Source: Paraphysomonas bandaiensis (Eukaryota; Chrysophyceae). From it: a stretch of 64,000 nucleotides of DNA. Both the position numbers and the translations under genes were made by a program. Within the stretch, counting starts at the first letter, position 1. The number at the start of each line of letters is the position of its first letter. Below the pieces are notes generated by a model. That model was not told the origin of the DNA, did not search any database, and saw nothing but the letters and a program-made list of their open reading frames with translations. Shown one piece after another: positions 23,839 through 35,881 of this stretch. The stretch covers positions 167,793-231,792 of the forward strand of contig CBFFRP010000365.1 in NCBI GenBank assembly GCA_965644295.1. The letters run 5' to 3'.

Positions 23839-26800
23839 TTACGATCGCACATCAACAACGCTATCATTATCTCTGCCTGTATGGGAAACTCGCTCCACTG
23901 TACCGAACAGTGTGTCAAAGAATGGGAAACTTCGGCTGCATGCGTTCTCATTCCGTATGTGATTCACTATTCTATCTCTCGCTGCCTGTAGAATTGTTAA
24001 ACCATAAGTATTCACAATCCGATACATACCTGAGGTGACATGGCGTGAGATTGATATTCACTATGTCCTTCGTGTGCCAATTTTGATATGTCTCGATAAA
24101 CATTCAACGATGTCTGTCTCACTAAACGTGGTAATTGGGACAAGGACACCACCATTCCATCTGATAAGGGTCCTGATACCGAATAAGACAAACACATACG
24201 TAAATTGCAGTATACCTGGATCGGAAACGCTTGTTGTGGCTGTGTTCGACTTGTATAATGACTATGAAGGAGCAGCTGAGTGTAACTCGCACAACTATAA
24301 TACTACTTACGTGATCAGGAATATAAACTCGTACGCGATAAAGACCAGAAACTTCACTTTCAGCAATTGGGTCAATGAAGAGCATGAGATGCCTGGCTTC
24401 TTGGAGTTCGTAGACTTCCCAGAGTGGGTGATCGGGGTATACCTGAAGTAGATACAATGACAAGAAGCCATCGCAAGTGCGATCACTAACCTGAAGGCTA
24501 CACTGATTCCACACCACGAGCACTGGTGGTAACGGTGCTACATTGGCGTTCGATTTAAGTATTCCATCTCTCGGTAGACAGTAATCCTGACAAGTATTAA
24601 GTGTAGGCTTCTGATGAAGTTCAAAAGCATGCTGGTGAAAGATCATTTCCTCCACAACCGATGAATAATACAGTAATTTCCCAGAATATTGATTGGGGTC
24701 AATGTCACCACTGTAACCTATTTACAAGTTAGTAAAGTTAGAATACTCGATTAATGTACCTGTATGACGATCGAGGTCCATTAAAGACCCTAGGCCAAGA
24801 AGAAAATTGATGTATTTCATGTCGTATGTATCTGTTGCGGATATTAAGTGATCAGTAATTACAGTTACTGATTTTTTATTGTCAGCAAGTTCCTTGTTAG
24901 CGGCATAAGCAATCCACACATCATACTGATTACGTGTTGGACAGTCATCTAATCCATTCAATTCTTCGCTTAGATTGTTTGAATATTTCAAGCGATCAAT
25001 CTTTCCAAAATTTCGATAATTAGCTAAGTGTGATTGGCCCAGCCACTTTCGTTTATTCGCACATAAAACTGGCTGTATTTCTTTTACGGAGTCTGTTGTG
25101 AAGCGTTTTGGCCCTGAAAAGGTTGATGTTGATGTCTCTGAAAGAGTATGTGCTTTTTCAGCTTCCTGCTGCTTTTTTAATCGATCCCGGAAGGGATTGT
25201 ACCAAGACGAAGCCATGTCCACACAATTGGTAGCATTCGGACCTAACGTCGACGTTTGAAGCAGTCGATGGGCATGATTCCCAGAATAAAAATTTCCTGA
25301 GGAATGCTCATCGGTGTAGCCGTCATGTTTTCGAAACATCAAAAGGTCTGACTTTGAATGACAATACTCCAATACAGTGCGCATACCATCACTTGATATT
25401 TTTGACTGTATCACTGATGTATCTATCTTTGATGTCGATTGCGGTGATGGAGTTGATTCGATTTTGCCTAATGTTGAGTCTTCTCTTAATTTCGGCACCA
25501 GTGAGTAAGGCGAAAATATTCTGTGTGCAAATATTCCATCTCTCGATCTAACAGCAACTAGCATATCAGAGCCAGTGGCTGATTTAACCTCACCACCCGT
25601 ATTACATTCACTACTCTCTGAGCACTCAACCACTGATAATATCATAGAATTGTTCATTGCGTAGTGCGATAAGCAAGAATGAGGATCGATGTTCTTTGCA
25701 CATGAGCTCAACACTTGCTTATTAAACCAATCAGGCATCATACCCTCAAAACCCAGTGGGTATCGACCACTCCATGAAAGAGTATATTGAAGTAACTTGA
25801 AGGCTGAAAGGGACATCACATAGTCTAGTGTGTAAATCGAGGGTGTAATGGTGCCCATAACATTCATATACTGTACCGCTGTTGATTGAATTTTGAATAT
25901 TATGGATTGGCTCTGCTGGGATTTCAAAAAGCTGAAACATAGCGTCTTATAGACCCATTCAAAAAGGGCACAAAAGGAGTATTCCAATAAATCTTTATTT
26001 CCGGCTTCTTCAGGATCAATATCTACTGTACGACTCTTTTTCGATTTGAGAGGTATATCACGTTCGCAACTAATCGGACCACTATCGCGCCAACTCGATA
26101 GTTGTACCTGTATAAAGTCGCAAATAGCCTGCAGGATAGAGTGAACAAGATCACGAAGTGAATTAGTCATCCAGGCGTCATCGTCGAACAGGATGGTACA
26201 GCTTGGTAAGTCTGCCAAACATTTGATGGCAACAACTTTAACCGAGAAAGTAGCGCGAGAAGCATGCAACAACCCCAGTGCTGCGACAATTAGATCGGAG
26301 GATGCTTTCTGCTCCATATCATATAACCTAAAAAGAGGTAAACAGGGAATAGATCTCAATATTAGCTCCATATTCCTCGGGTTACTTTCTGATTTTAAAT
26401 AGTCGGTTAATAGATTTAAAGGACTAATTGAATTGACCCCTCTAACGCCGCCAGCACTGAGCACACTGTGGACGGAAGGTTATGTCATACACAAACAGAT
26501 TTACAATACGAAACCTTGAGCGATTAATGACACCAAGAAGAAGCCGTATTGCCGATCGTCGGAGATTTGCAAGTGAAAAATTGAAGCTCGCTATCGTTGA
26601 CGCTGGCATTTCAGAGTCTAATGCTCTGGCTTGTTCAAATCGCTTCGAGGCACTAGCTGTGAAGGGCTGATACTCCTCTACAATATAATTACACCAGCGA
26701 AGAATTCATACTACCTACATTACCTCGAGATGCCTTCAACACAGCCTCAACTGCACATATGCAGTTCGGAAGGATTATATCAATGCCTTCTATGTTCGTC

Positions 26801-28164
26801 CCCAGAACACGATGTGAAGACAGAAGTGCAGATGCCAATGCCTTCTTGCTGTACATTTCTTTGGAGGTATCAAAGGCATATCTCAACGACAACAAAAATC
26901 TATTTCTGTGTGGAACAAGAATCTGCATATCTCTTCCCTGCTGTCGAGAAGAGAACATTCTTCCTAAGGCATCTAACGCTAACAATCTACTTTCCTCGAG
27001 GGTATCTCTACCTCCAACTGTTCTGAGAGAGGCTTGAAATAACCACGCCCCCATAAGTCGAAGCACGTTGTTTACATCTACTGGAAGTGTGCTAAGATAT
27101 GAAGCAGACGAAACGGATGAAATGCTCGTAAGTTCCCTAAAGTGCTCCGCTCTGATGGCATTCGAAGTATGTGGACGCAAAAGGAGGCAGTCACAAATTG
27201 AACACACACCGAATAGCATTTGTGACAAAATAAGAGCTTGGGATTGCGATAGCTCTTTGTTGGGATGCGAAGGGGCAAAACTTGGATTACCGAGACAGTG
27301 TAAAACACGGTGCCAAGCAAACTTTAAATGGTGTGGCAATACAGCTATCTCCACTGAACTGGGTCGCCAGTGTTTCGGAAAACTAATACTGACATGGGTA
27401 CCGTCATGACTACTACTTCGCTCAGAAACTCGAGGAAGGTACCGTAGCACATGCAAAGTCAGATTTATGCATATATCATTCCACTGCTCTATAATAGGTA
27501 AGCGATGAGTCCAGCGTCGCGTAAATGAGTCCAAAAGGTTCCATAGTGCCAGATCGATACCCACAGTTGGTAAAGATCGAATATACATTTCATATATAAG
27601 ACGAGACAGATCAACGGCTACATTATTTCCTAAAGTAGCTTCTCCAGTATCAGGCGCTTCAAAAACACAGTCAGCGCTTCCCAACATCAGTCGGATGCAG
27701 TAATTCCAAGTAGCTGACGTGATACAGGACCCTCGATTCACAATAAATGCACGTATAACTTCAAGCACACGCATTGCAAGAGTAGAATGTTCTCCAATCC
27801 TTAACAAAGGCGTAGAACTATGAAATAAAAGAGAAAAATGTCCCACTATATCTTGTATTAGTGTCTGTTCTATCTCATGTGCACATTTTGGTATATTAGA
27901 GAGCCATGACTCGTATATCTTCGTCGCTTTACTGATAATATCCACACTACGTGAATCAATGGGTAATAAAAAGCTATAACCAATTGCTTCTAATGCAAAA
28001 TTTAAATGCATACGTGTTTGTATGGTTTGATCTGGTGATTTTGTAACTCCATCAACTATAGTCTGACATAATACAAAACAGGCTTCTACTGTGTATGCCT
28101 TTAATACCCCTGTTTCTGCTCGTCGTGGTAAGAGATTATGAGCGGCAACACGGGAATTAAACAT
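23839..28164 (-). CDS. RALGAPB: Ral GTPase-activating protein subunit beta (RalGAP-beta)
   Basis: RalGAP-beta pairs with a catalytic alpha subunit; the complex resembles tuberin and restrains Ral/Rheb-type GTPases. Eight exons (28164-26724, 26677-26515, 26465-24760, 24717-24491, 24442-24311, 24261-24216, 24172-24030, 23985-23839) give 1334 residues against about 1490 in human. N-terminal helical repeats follow the human protein closely: LPIDSRSVDI, a GAWLFQA block, EGIDIILPNCICAVEAVL and LRRSAIRLLLGV. The C-terminal Rap_GAP-like domain (about 1020-1330) is rebuilt by splicing: GYSGDID.NQYSGKLLYYSS, EEMIFHQ, LVVWNQ, GLYRVRVYI, GPLSDGMVVSLSQLPRLVRQT. The usual HxGND element with the catalytic asparagine is not present before VVWNQ, as expected of the non-catalytic beta subunit. 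Between them (about residues 690-960) is a Ser/Thr-rich linker. It is divergent from the kinase gene. Confidence 0.85.
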
Positions 28165-29053
28165 GATTAAAGTGATATAATTTAAGTGATAGTATCCCTA
28201 TAGGCTATAGGCTTTGTATGTATCGTATCGGCAGTCAGCATCTTATTTTTCGGAAATGTATTGAGGCAAAAATACTCTACATTACTGAGATACAATTACG
28301 GCTAGAATACACATAATTGTTGTCTCAATATTGGAGGCATATTTGAACAAAAATATACACAAAGGATGCGTTGTATGTATGTATGGGCTGTAGTAGGATG
28401 ACAAGATCACTGTACTTCGTACCATACCATACATACACTGCTATGTACATACTATTTCGCATACACTCTCATTTAGATGAAGTGACCTGAAGTCTATCCA
28501 ATTATCCAATCACAATAAAGGAAAAAACACTTCTTTTTTTGAATATTAGATCGATATGATTTTACTCAAAAGTACAGCTTTTGAAAGTATTTTTGAAATT
28601 ATTTGTGGGTTTTTAAAGGTCCTATTTCTAGAAAATTAGGAGTTCTATGAGAAAACTCTGAAATTCAATAGACTTTCACAATGCAAGCGTAGATGTATTG
28701 GGCTGGAAAGGGGGGGGTCACTGTATGACTGCATAGATGGCTATATATATATATATATACTCATCAGATAGATTCATTAATACACATACGATCTCATTCC
28801 ATCCATTTATTCAATCCTACTGTAAGACTCTCATTCCAGCAACACTTCTACAAGTCACTCTTATCAATGTGCCATACAAGTATCTGCTAACAACACACAC
28901 TCATTATAACTAGTTTACTTCTAGTAGTTAACATATACACACTATACATCATATAGAGGCGTATATTACACCCATCTCTACATTCAACGCACTACTTTGT
29001 ATTACTACACACAAGACACAACCCACTATCACCCGTATTGACCCTTATCAGTC
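28165..29053. other. Divergent promoter spacer RALGAPB / kinase
   Basis: About 890 bp with a short TATG run (28373-28383), a (TA)n tract at about 28742-28760, and a G-poor, C/T/A-rich stretch of about 280 bp immediately upstream of the kinase start. No gene is seen. Confidence 0.55.
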
Positions 29054-32000
29054 ATGTCTACCGACACAAGTAGTCCAAAGCCGTCTATATTTTTCACTGA
29101 AGCAACAGAAAAACTTCATCAAAGATTCCCTATTGAAGATTTTAATTTCTTTGATTCATCCACTGATTTTACAATTGAAGTTGGAAATGTTATGCTTCTT
29201 GATCAATTGGCACGTGGAGCTTATGGTGTTGTGTATAATGGAATTATGAACAGAGAAAAATATGCTGTAAAAATTGAAGATCTTCGAACTGGAGTTGAGG
29301 AACAAGTTAATATTCTCTCAGAATTGACTGTGTTGCAATCATTACCTCACGAGAGGCTTGTAAAGTACTACGGGACGGGTTATCTTTCTAAATCTGCAGC
29401 AGAGGCCAAAGTATAATCCAAGACAGCCAATATTTTCGTACCCTTATTGTTATGTAGGTAATGATAGTAATGGAACTGTGTGAACACGGAGCGCTTCGCG
29501 AGAGAATTAATGAAGATCTACCGTGGCCATTAGCTGTCCGTCTTGCGCTCGATGTTGCGCGTGGTTTAGCGTTTCTACACGAGAATAATGTAATCCACAG
29601 GCATGACTAGTACTATATTTCCTACCGATGATAATATATATCGGTATTGCAGGGATATTAAGACCACCAATGTTCTTGTCGACAAAGACTGGAGAGCAAA
29701 AATTTGCGACTTCTCATTTTCATGCCATAGGAATTCAACTACGAAGCGTGAATTTATCTACGGAACTGATGAATTTATGTCACCCGAAGTTGCCATGGGG
29801 GAGGAGTTTGACATTTCGTCAGGTTAATTTATTGTTTGAAATGTAAAACTGGCTTATGCTTGACGTTATCAGATATATTTAGCTTCGGAATATTGCTGTG
29901 CGAGATAATAACGCAGCGCGAACCAAATGGCGATTTTTTAAAGCGGTATGCACACAAGGGTTGCTTTGCACTGCCTGAAGAAGAGCTACGAGAGGCAGTA
30001 CTCGCGGACTGTCCCGAATCCTTAGAAGCTCTCGCCATTCAGTGCTGTGATATCGAACCTGCAGAAAGGCCATCAGCTGCTGATTGTGTGGAGTGGTTAG
30101 AGGTGGCGCAATTTTTTGAATACTTCATTTTAATATACCTATATGTAGGCACTATTAGAAGATTTAGGTGGCACGAGTAGCGTAGGGAATATGGTGGGTA
30201 CCCTTCCTGTGAAGACTGCTGTTGCAGGAGTGAGTCCCATTAGGGAAGGCACCGTTGTCTACCCTAAGACGAAAGATATGGATGTTGCAAGGTGTTGTTT
30301 CCTGAGGAGCACTTCTATCGTCGTAATACCAGCTCTGTATCTTAAGGTTTTCTTCGCGGCCCCCGTCCGGTACGAAAAAGAAACAGTCCACACCACCACG
30401 CGAGATGGATGTGTATAGCCGTATAGCATATCTTGAAGTGCAAGTCCAAGAGTTGCGTGCGGAGAATAGGTAGGAGTGCTATAATGTACGAAATATTAGT
30501 GATTGTGCTGCAGATGCTTAACACGCGAAGTGTCTAAGTTGTCAATGATAAGCGGAGATCCCACTCGTGGGGTGCGATCAGAAAGTGATACTCGCTTTTC
30601 ACGAATGGGCACCACTACAAGCTTTCGGTCATCTGCTCCTGCCTCTCCGGCCTCTCCTCGAAGTGAATCTCCCGCCACCATTAAGAAAACCCCGGTCGGG
30701 GCAGGACGTCCTTCAAGTAGCTACGATTCGATGCGAGATGAGATTGACTCACTCTCAAGGACTGTGAAAGATTTAGCGAGTGAGTTGTTTTCTCTACGAG
30801 CACGTCAGAGACTAGAAAATGCCGAAAAGGGGCCTACCAGTAGTACTAAAATACCTGAGCAGAATCTTCACGCAAATTGTGGACAGTCCCCTACGGTTGC
30901 TCGTGATAACACTTACATCTCTGGAACAAGTCCATCCTGCCACAGTCCCAGTATACTTGTTCGTATGGGCAATGGAGATCACCATAAGCCACCCAGACGA
31001 GAAGTTCCCCAATCTTACGGAGCGTCTCCATATGATGGTATCGTTAAAAGTATAGTGTTGTGTGTGTAATGTTATGCACAGTGCCGTTCACTGAAAATGG
31101 TTCCATGAGTGGATCTGACGATGACGCTTCAGAAAGTAGGGACAAAAATCTGGATTCTGTTGTGCAATCATTTCTTGATGTTGTGGGAAAGTGTTCCCAG
31201 ATAAAAGAGAAGGTACATTTTATGTAGTAATTCTACCTGGAAGTACTTATACGAATACGTTAGGCGCAGAATACTATAGACAGCATTGACCAGAAGGCTG
31301 GCGGCGTCGTTTCTCGACAAACTGACACGAAACCATCCAGAGCTGCACCACCAGCTCATACACGCGCCTCTCCATCATCACCTTACCACTACTCTCCTCA
31401 CCCGGGATTTTTATCCCAATTGACAGAATCACCTAGACGCGGGGCGCGATCTGCGTCACCAGTACAGTCAATCCACTCACGCTCCAGCTCAAGGCTGGCT
31501 GGAAACAGCAGTGCGGTATCCTCCCCGCAGAGTGGCGGCGTTTCTATGTCCAATAGGCCTTCCTTGCTGTCCCAGGCGAACGTTATGAGAAGGGAACAGC
31601 TGGACCCCTCCGATGGAATCGATCGCACTGCTAGAGGACCACACTCTGCTCAACCACCTTTATCGGAATCCTATCCGGATGAAGATTTCGTGGACTTGTC
31701 GAATCCAAACCGAATGAATGTCGAAGATATGAATGAATCTGAGTATAGCCATGAAGGTTTTGATGTTAGCGATACTCGTACTCCCCCTGCAGCACATGAA
31801 ACCTGGCGTACTGTTCATTCACGTACACCTCCCCCTCCCGACCGCGCGCGATATGATCGTGCTGGACAAGATCTGCGAGGAAGACTGACACAGGAGGACA
31901 TAAATGCTGCTGCAGATATGCCATCTGGAGGAAGTGGTCTTGCGCGTAAGTCCCCGGTATATCGTTCGAGAGACATAGGAAATCGTCGAGGTTCCAATGA

Positions 32001-32301
32001 TAGTGTTTCACGACTGTCGAACTCGCCGCAGCTGCGGGGTGGGTACATTTCACACGAGCAGCAAATGAGGACTAGCGCTTCGGTATGTGCCACCAATATT
32101 TGATTCCAGCTAATGCCTAATTAATGACAATTTTAGAAATTTTTTCATGCAGATTATGTTCGAGAATCTGTGTTTCGGAATGATGCGAAGCATGGCGCCA
32201 ATTCCACTCCGAGGACTAGCGTTGGTGAGAATATGACGACACGCATATCTGAAAGTTCTACTCGTGGGGCAAGATCCCTAGGGTCTGTCGTTGGACGATA
32301 A
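29054..32301 (+). CDS. TKL-like protein kinase with DFS in place of DFG and a long disordered tail
   Basis: Exons 29054-29410, 29458-29600, 29653-29822, 29873-30102, 30149-30291, 30347-30469, 30514-31037, 31082-31212, 31264-32082 and 32137-32301 give about 934 residues. Kinase core (about 50-300): glycine loop ARGAYGVVY, ATP lysine in YAVKIE, catalytic loop HRDIKTTNV, then CDFSFS where DFG is expected, activation segment ending GTDEFMSPEVA, and SDIFSFGILLCEII, which is TKL-like. The DFS change may alter Mg2+ binding or simply be tolerated. A short coiled coil (about 372-400) and a Ser/Pro/Arg-rich tail follow. The intron 29601-29652 begins with GC and restores the HRD motif. The exon 5-6 junction (30291/30347) is uncertain: three frames stay partly open there. 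The rest is in phase. Confidence 0.75.
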
Positions 32302-34070
32302 TACCAGGTCGATATTGTAGTGCTATGTGTTCCAATCGTGAATAGTAGGTGATCAAAGCGTGATATTGTAGATAAGAGTGCTAACAAGTAGGCACAGTAC
32401 GGATATAGTTGAGTAGTATCGTGGAGACTGTCATATCACTACATTATTATTACCATACTATTATACTGTATATGCAATAATTAATATACTATCACTTACT
32501 CTATATATACTAGTTACGCTCATTGAAATGATATATATATGTGATATTATTATAGCAGTAATTGACATTTGGATGGTGTAACTTAAGTAGATGAACAATT
32601 AACTCACTCAATAATCAATTGTGATCAACAAAATTACCATCCGATACCATATTGTCAGTGAAGGAGATTTTCTGATTTTATTGACTGAGCCCAGGAATCC
32701 TCATACTTGGTAAGTATCTTTCAGTTTGAGTAGCCAGATCACATTGGATGAATTTCTTGGTCCTTGTAATACGAATATTTAATAAGTGATCGAGCTTTGC
32801 CCATATCCAACATCACAGGATTTATTCTTTTCTGTCATCACATTGTCATCATTTCTGTCAGAATGTTAATGTCAGAACAATATCATCAACGTATATTCTG
32901 AGATAGACACAATACATCTTGGCGGCAACACTGAAAATCCGGTGGTGAATTCTCCTTTGGTTTGACATATAGCAGGATGTGTTAGATATCATCCAACTGA
33001 TAAATGTTGAACTTGTATGCCAAAATTCCACAATTAGTTGTTACCATTTCATTGAAGAGAACATCATCACCTTATATATATTGAAAGTCTTATTATTAGC
33101 AATATGCGTTAAAAACCTGCACCAACTTAGTAGCTAGATGAATGCTAGACAAACCAGTTAGACCTCTACCTGTAACTAATTTTTTATCCTACTATTTAAC
33201 GCTACGGAAGCTGCTTGTGCGTCGCCGCAAGCACCAAGGTGCGACCACTTCCGCTCTGAGTTCTTAAGGTGAGAATCCCGGATGCTTGACTTCAGCAGGC
33301 AGCCCAATACCCCGGTTACCCTTCAGGTGGGCCCTGTCCCGGATGCCCTTGAGGTGGGCCCATTCCCGGATGCCTGTTTATTTGTCAGGGCTCAAAGACG
33401 TCTACACAAGTGACACTAATTAGTGTCCCTTGTACCACACAAGCATTTGGCTATGAGTGGGCAGAAGAATATCTGCTGACTATGTTTCCGGCTCACGTTA
33501 GTTTCCCAGAGAGAACCTCTCCGGTACTTATCCCCCAGAACACGACGAAAAGGTGCGAGTCCGACTTTGTTGAGGGCATCATCACCTTTACAACAATTGC
33601 TTCCCACTTCCCAGAACAGTCTGTAGTTTCGTTATTTATAGCAGTTCGACCATTTTTTTATGATAATGTTCAAATGAAGAGTCAATGGCTGAACATAGCA
33701 AGGTCTTCAGGTAAAACTGCTTGTTTTTAGGTCCACAGATTCGTACTGGATTTCCCCTCAAAATTGCTCTACAAAACTGGCATTTTAATCACTGGCTAAT
33801 TATTCATTCGCAAGTTCATCATACAATAGGAGCATATATCCTTCTCCCGGAATTCAACTAGCCACTATATCGGAACGAGTTTTTAACGCCTATTGCTAAA
33901 TAAAAAGTCTTTCAATAAAAAATCCTTCTCCCGGAAATACTGATCCACTATCTCCAAGGCTTCTGCCGTATAGATCGAATAGTCTCAAAAATAGAACAGA
34001 TACAGGTGTCCCTCCTCTTTTGCCAGTTATCAAGATACTCTTTATATTTACTTTTTCGTACAGTGGTTGA
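32302..34070. other. Spacer downstream of the kinase, up to the Copia element
   Basis: About 1.8 kb. It contains a copy of the dispersed repeat (33198-33600) and otherwise AT-rich sequence with no recognised gene. The 5-bp Copia target duplication GTTGA ends it (34066-34070). Confidence 0.55.
33198..33600 (+). repeat. Dispersed repeat, copy at 33 kb
   Basis: Core CTGCTTGTGCGTCGCCGCAA then GCACCAAGGTGC, matching 6821-6862 with a few changes; both are followed by ATGCTTGACTTCAGCAG and later by a block around GGCTCACGTTA and TTTCCC that is shared for about 200 bp. Inside it, short GGGCCC/CCCGGATGCC motifs are repeated in tandem (33280-33385). Confidence 0.7.
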
Positions 34071-34365
34071 TGTTGAGAAACGCTCATTTTACACTAGATC
34101 ACAGAGAGAATTTGTCGTAAGACTAGATAGATTTATTAATATCGTTTACACGAAGTTGTGATAACCAACACTAACTCATTATAATCCCTGCATAATATCC
34201 TACATATGCGAACCTCTCGTTACTGAACATATCATGAAAGATCAAACTATTTCAGTTTCTCAATATCATCACAGCATTTGTACATCACTATATTTCACTG
34301 TATTCTCGTACATTGTCTTGAAAGTGACATACTGAATATACTAGAATAAGATCCATATTCTAATA
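34071..34365 (-). repeat. Copia 3' LTR
   Basis: 295-bp direct repeat of 40434-40727. It ends with the same bases that in the 5' copy form the first codons of gag; here those codons run on into unrelated flanking DNA. A polypurine tract lies immediately upstream on the element strand. Confidence 0.95.
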
Positions 34366-34374
34366 CTCCCACTC
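34366..34374 (-). other. Polypurine tract of the Copia element
   Basis: On the element strand the bases GAGTGGGAG directly precede the 3' LTR start (TATTAG), the standard position of the plus-strand primer. Confidence 0.8.
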
Positions 34375-34544
34375 AATGTAGAATGCAGTGAGATAAAACA
34401 ACAGTGATCACAATAATCTGATAATGCTATGACTATCTAGTCCCATAGGTAAAAACAGATGTGAAATCTTTTAAAGATACATATATACCTAGCAGTCAAC
34501 TAGATATACAGTTATGTGGGATTTTCACCCACTAAAACACACCT

Positions 34545-35852
34545 TCAACCTCTTCGGGGTCGTTTCTTCTGCTGCTCCTCCACACTGTTAGACACACTCC
34601 TCTTAACCCCGGTAATCGTTTTCTCATGACGACTGAAGATCTTCGTGGACAACGCCTTTGTAAAAATATCAGCCGCCATATCATCCGTAGATACATGAAT
34701 CAACTTTGCTGTAGGAAATTTTCCATTAACATGTTCTCTTATCCAGTGATACTTGATGTCAATATGCTTCGACCTCTTATGATACACTGGATTCTCTGAA
34801 AGATCCTTTGCACTCTTACTATCCATAAAGAATGGAGTCGGCTTCGCTACCAAGAGTCCGAGCTCCTTGAACACCCCCCGAAGCCACACCAGTTCTTGCA
34901 TAGCCGCATACTCCGCCATATACTCAGATTCCATGCTCGAAGTCGCAACTGTGGTCTGAAGCTTGGACTGCCAGGCCAAAGCGCCCGCACATAAAAACAC
35001 GATGTATCCCGTTGTGGACCGCCGAGTCATCCTATCCCCAGCCCAGTCTGAATCACTGAATACATGTAAATCAAACTCACTCCCACTGAATCTGATTCCC
35101 TTATCAACTGTACCACGTAAATATTTCAACAAATGAATAGCTAATCTGCAAGTCGCATATGTTGGAGAAGTACTAAATCGAGCCAATAACCCCACAGCGT
35201 AAGCCAGATCAGGTCTAGTGTGAATCGCCAAATGCAACACCGCTCCAATAATTCCTCTATACGGAAATGATTCGACCCACTGCTTCTGCTCCTCCGTCAG
35301 CTCACGTTGCTCTGCCAACAAATCCTGAACATTGGTAGGTAGTGGAGTCTCCTTATTCTTACTGCTCTTTCCCATAAACGAACTGAATTTCTTGACAATA
35401 TTCTTGGCATATTCCGATTGATCTAACATGTACCAGTCCTCGCCTCTCGTGATTCTGATATTCAGAAACCGTTTGCACACACCCAGATCGTGCATTTCAA
35501 ACGTTTCGCAGAACCTACGTTTAACACTTTCTAAGTAGGTGAGATCAGCAGATGCAATGATAATATCATCAACATATATCAGCAATAAGTGCAATTGACC
35601 ATTACTCCATCGCATATACAAGCATGTATCTAAAATGCAAGCAGTAAAATGTAACGATTTGATAAACTTGTCAATATGCTTGTTCCACTGCCTCGGTGAT
35701 GACCGCAAACCATATAAGGCCTTGATCAATTGAAAACACCACCCCGCTGGCAACTCTTCATCAGGTGGAGGTGCCATATAAACATCCTCTTCAAGATCGG
35801 CATAACAAAACGCTGATGATACATCCAACTGATGTACATGCATATGGAACAT
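34545..35852 (-). CDS. Copia pol: reverse transcriptase and RNase H part
   Basis: Carries the Copia reverse transcriptase (RVT_2): HQLDVSSAFCYADLEEDVYM near the start, YGLRSSPRQWN, and the catalytic LLLIYVDDIII box. The RNase H part follows with FSDSDWAGD, a TTGYIVFL segment and SSMESEYMA. The frame is open above the first Met for a few codons, then is out of phase with the preceding segment, a sign of a small insertion or deletion. The stop lies 180 bp before the 3' LTR. Confidence 0.93.
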   Translation of the reverse strand: MFHMHVHQLDVSSAFCYADLEEDVYMAPPPDEELPAGWCFQLIKALYGLRSSPRQWNKHIDKFIKSLHFTACILDTCLYMRWSNGQLHLLLIYVDDIIIASADLTYLESVKRRFCETFEMHDLGVCKRFLNIRITRGEDWYMLDQSEYAKNIVKKFSSFMGKSSKNKETPLPTNVQDLLAEQRELTEEQKQWVESFPYRGIIGAVLHLAIHTRPDLAYAVGLLARFSTSPTYATCRLAIHLLKYLRGTVDKGIRFSGSEFDLHVFSDSDWAGDRMTRRSTTGYIVFLCAGALAWQSKLQTTVATSSMESEYMAEYAAMQELVWLRGVFKELGLLVAKPTPFFMDSKSAKDLSENPVYHKRSKHIDIKYHWIREHVNGKFPTAKLIHVSTDDMAADIFTKALSTKIFSRHEKTITGVKRSVSNSVEEQQKKRPRRG

Positions 35853-35881
35853 AAATGCAATCGCGAGTACCAGTCGAATGG

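Noticed and set aside
33410-33730. 106-codon frame in the dispersed repeat
   Set aside because: The corresponding frame in the copy at 7032-7247 is shifted and poorly conserved, so there is no sign of protein selection.
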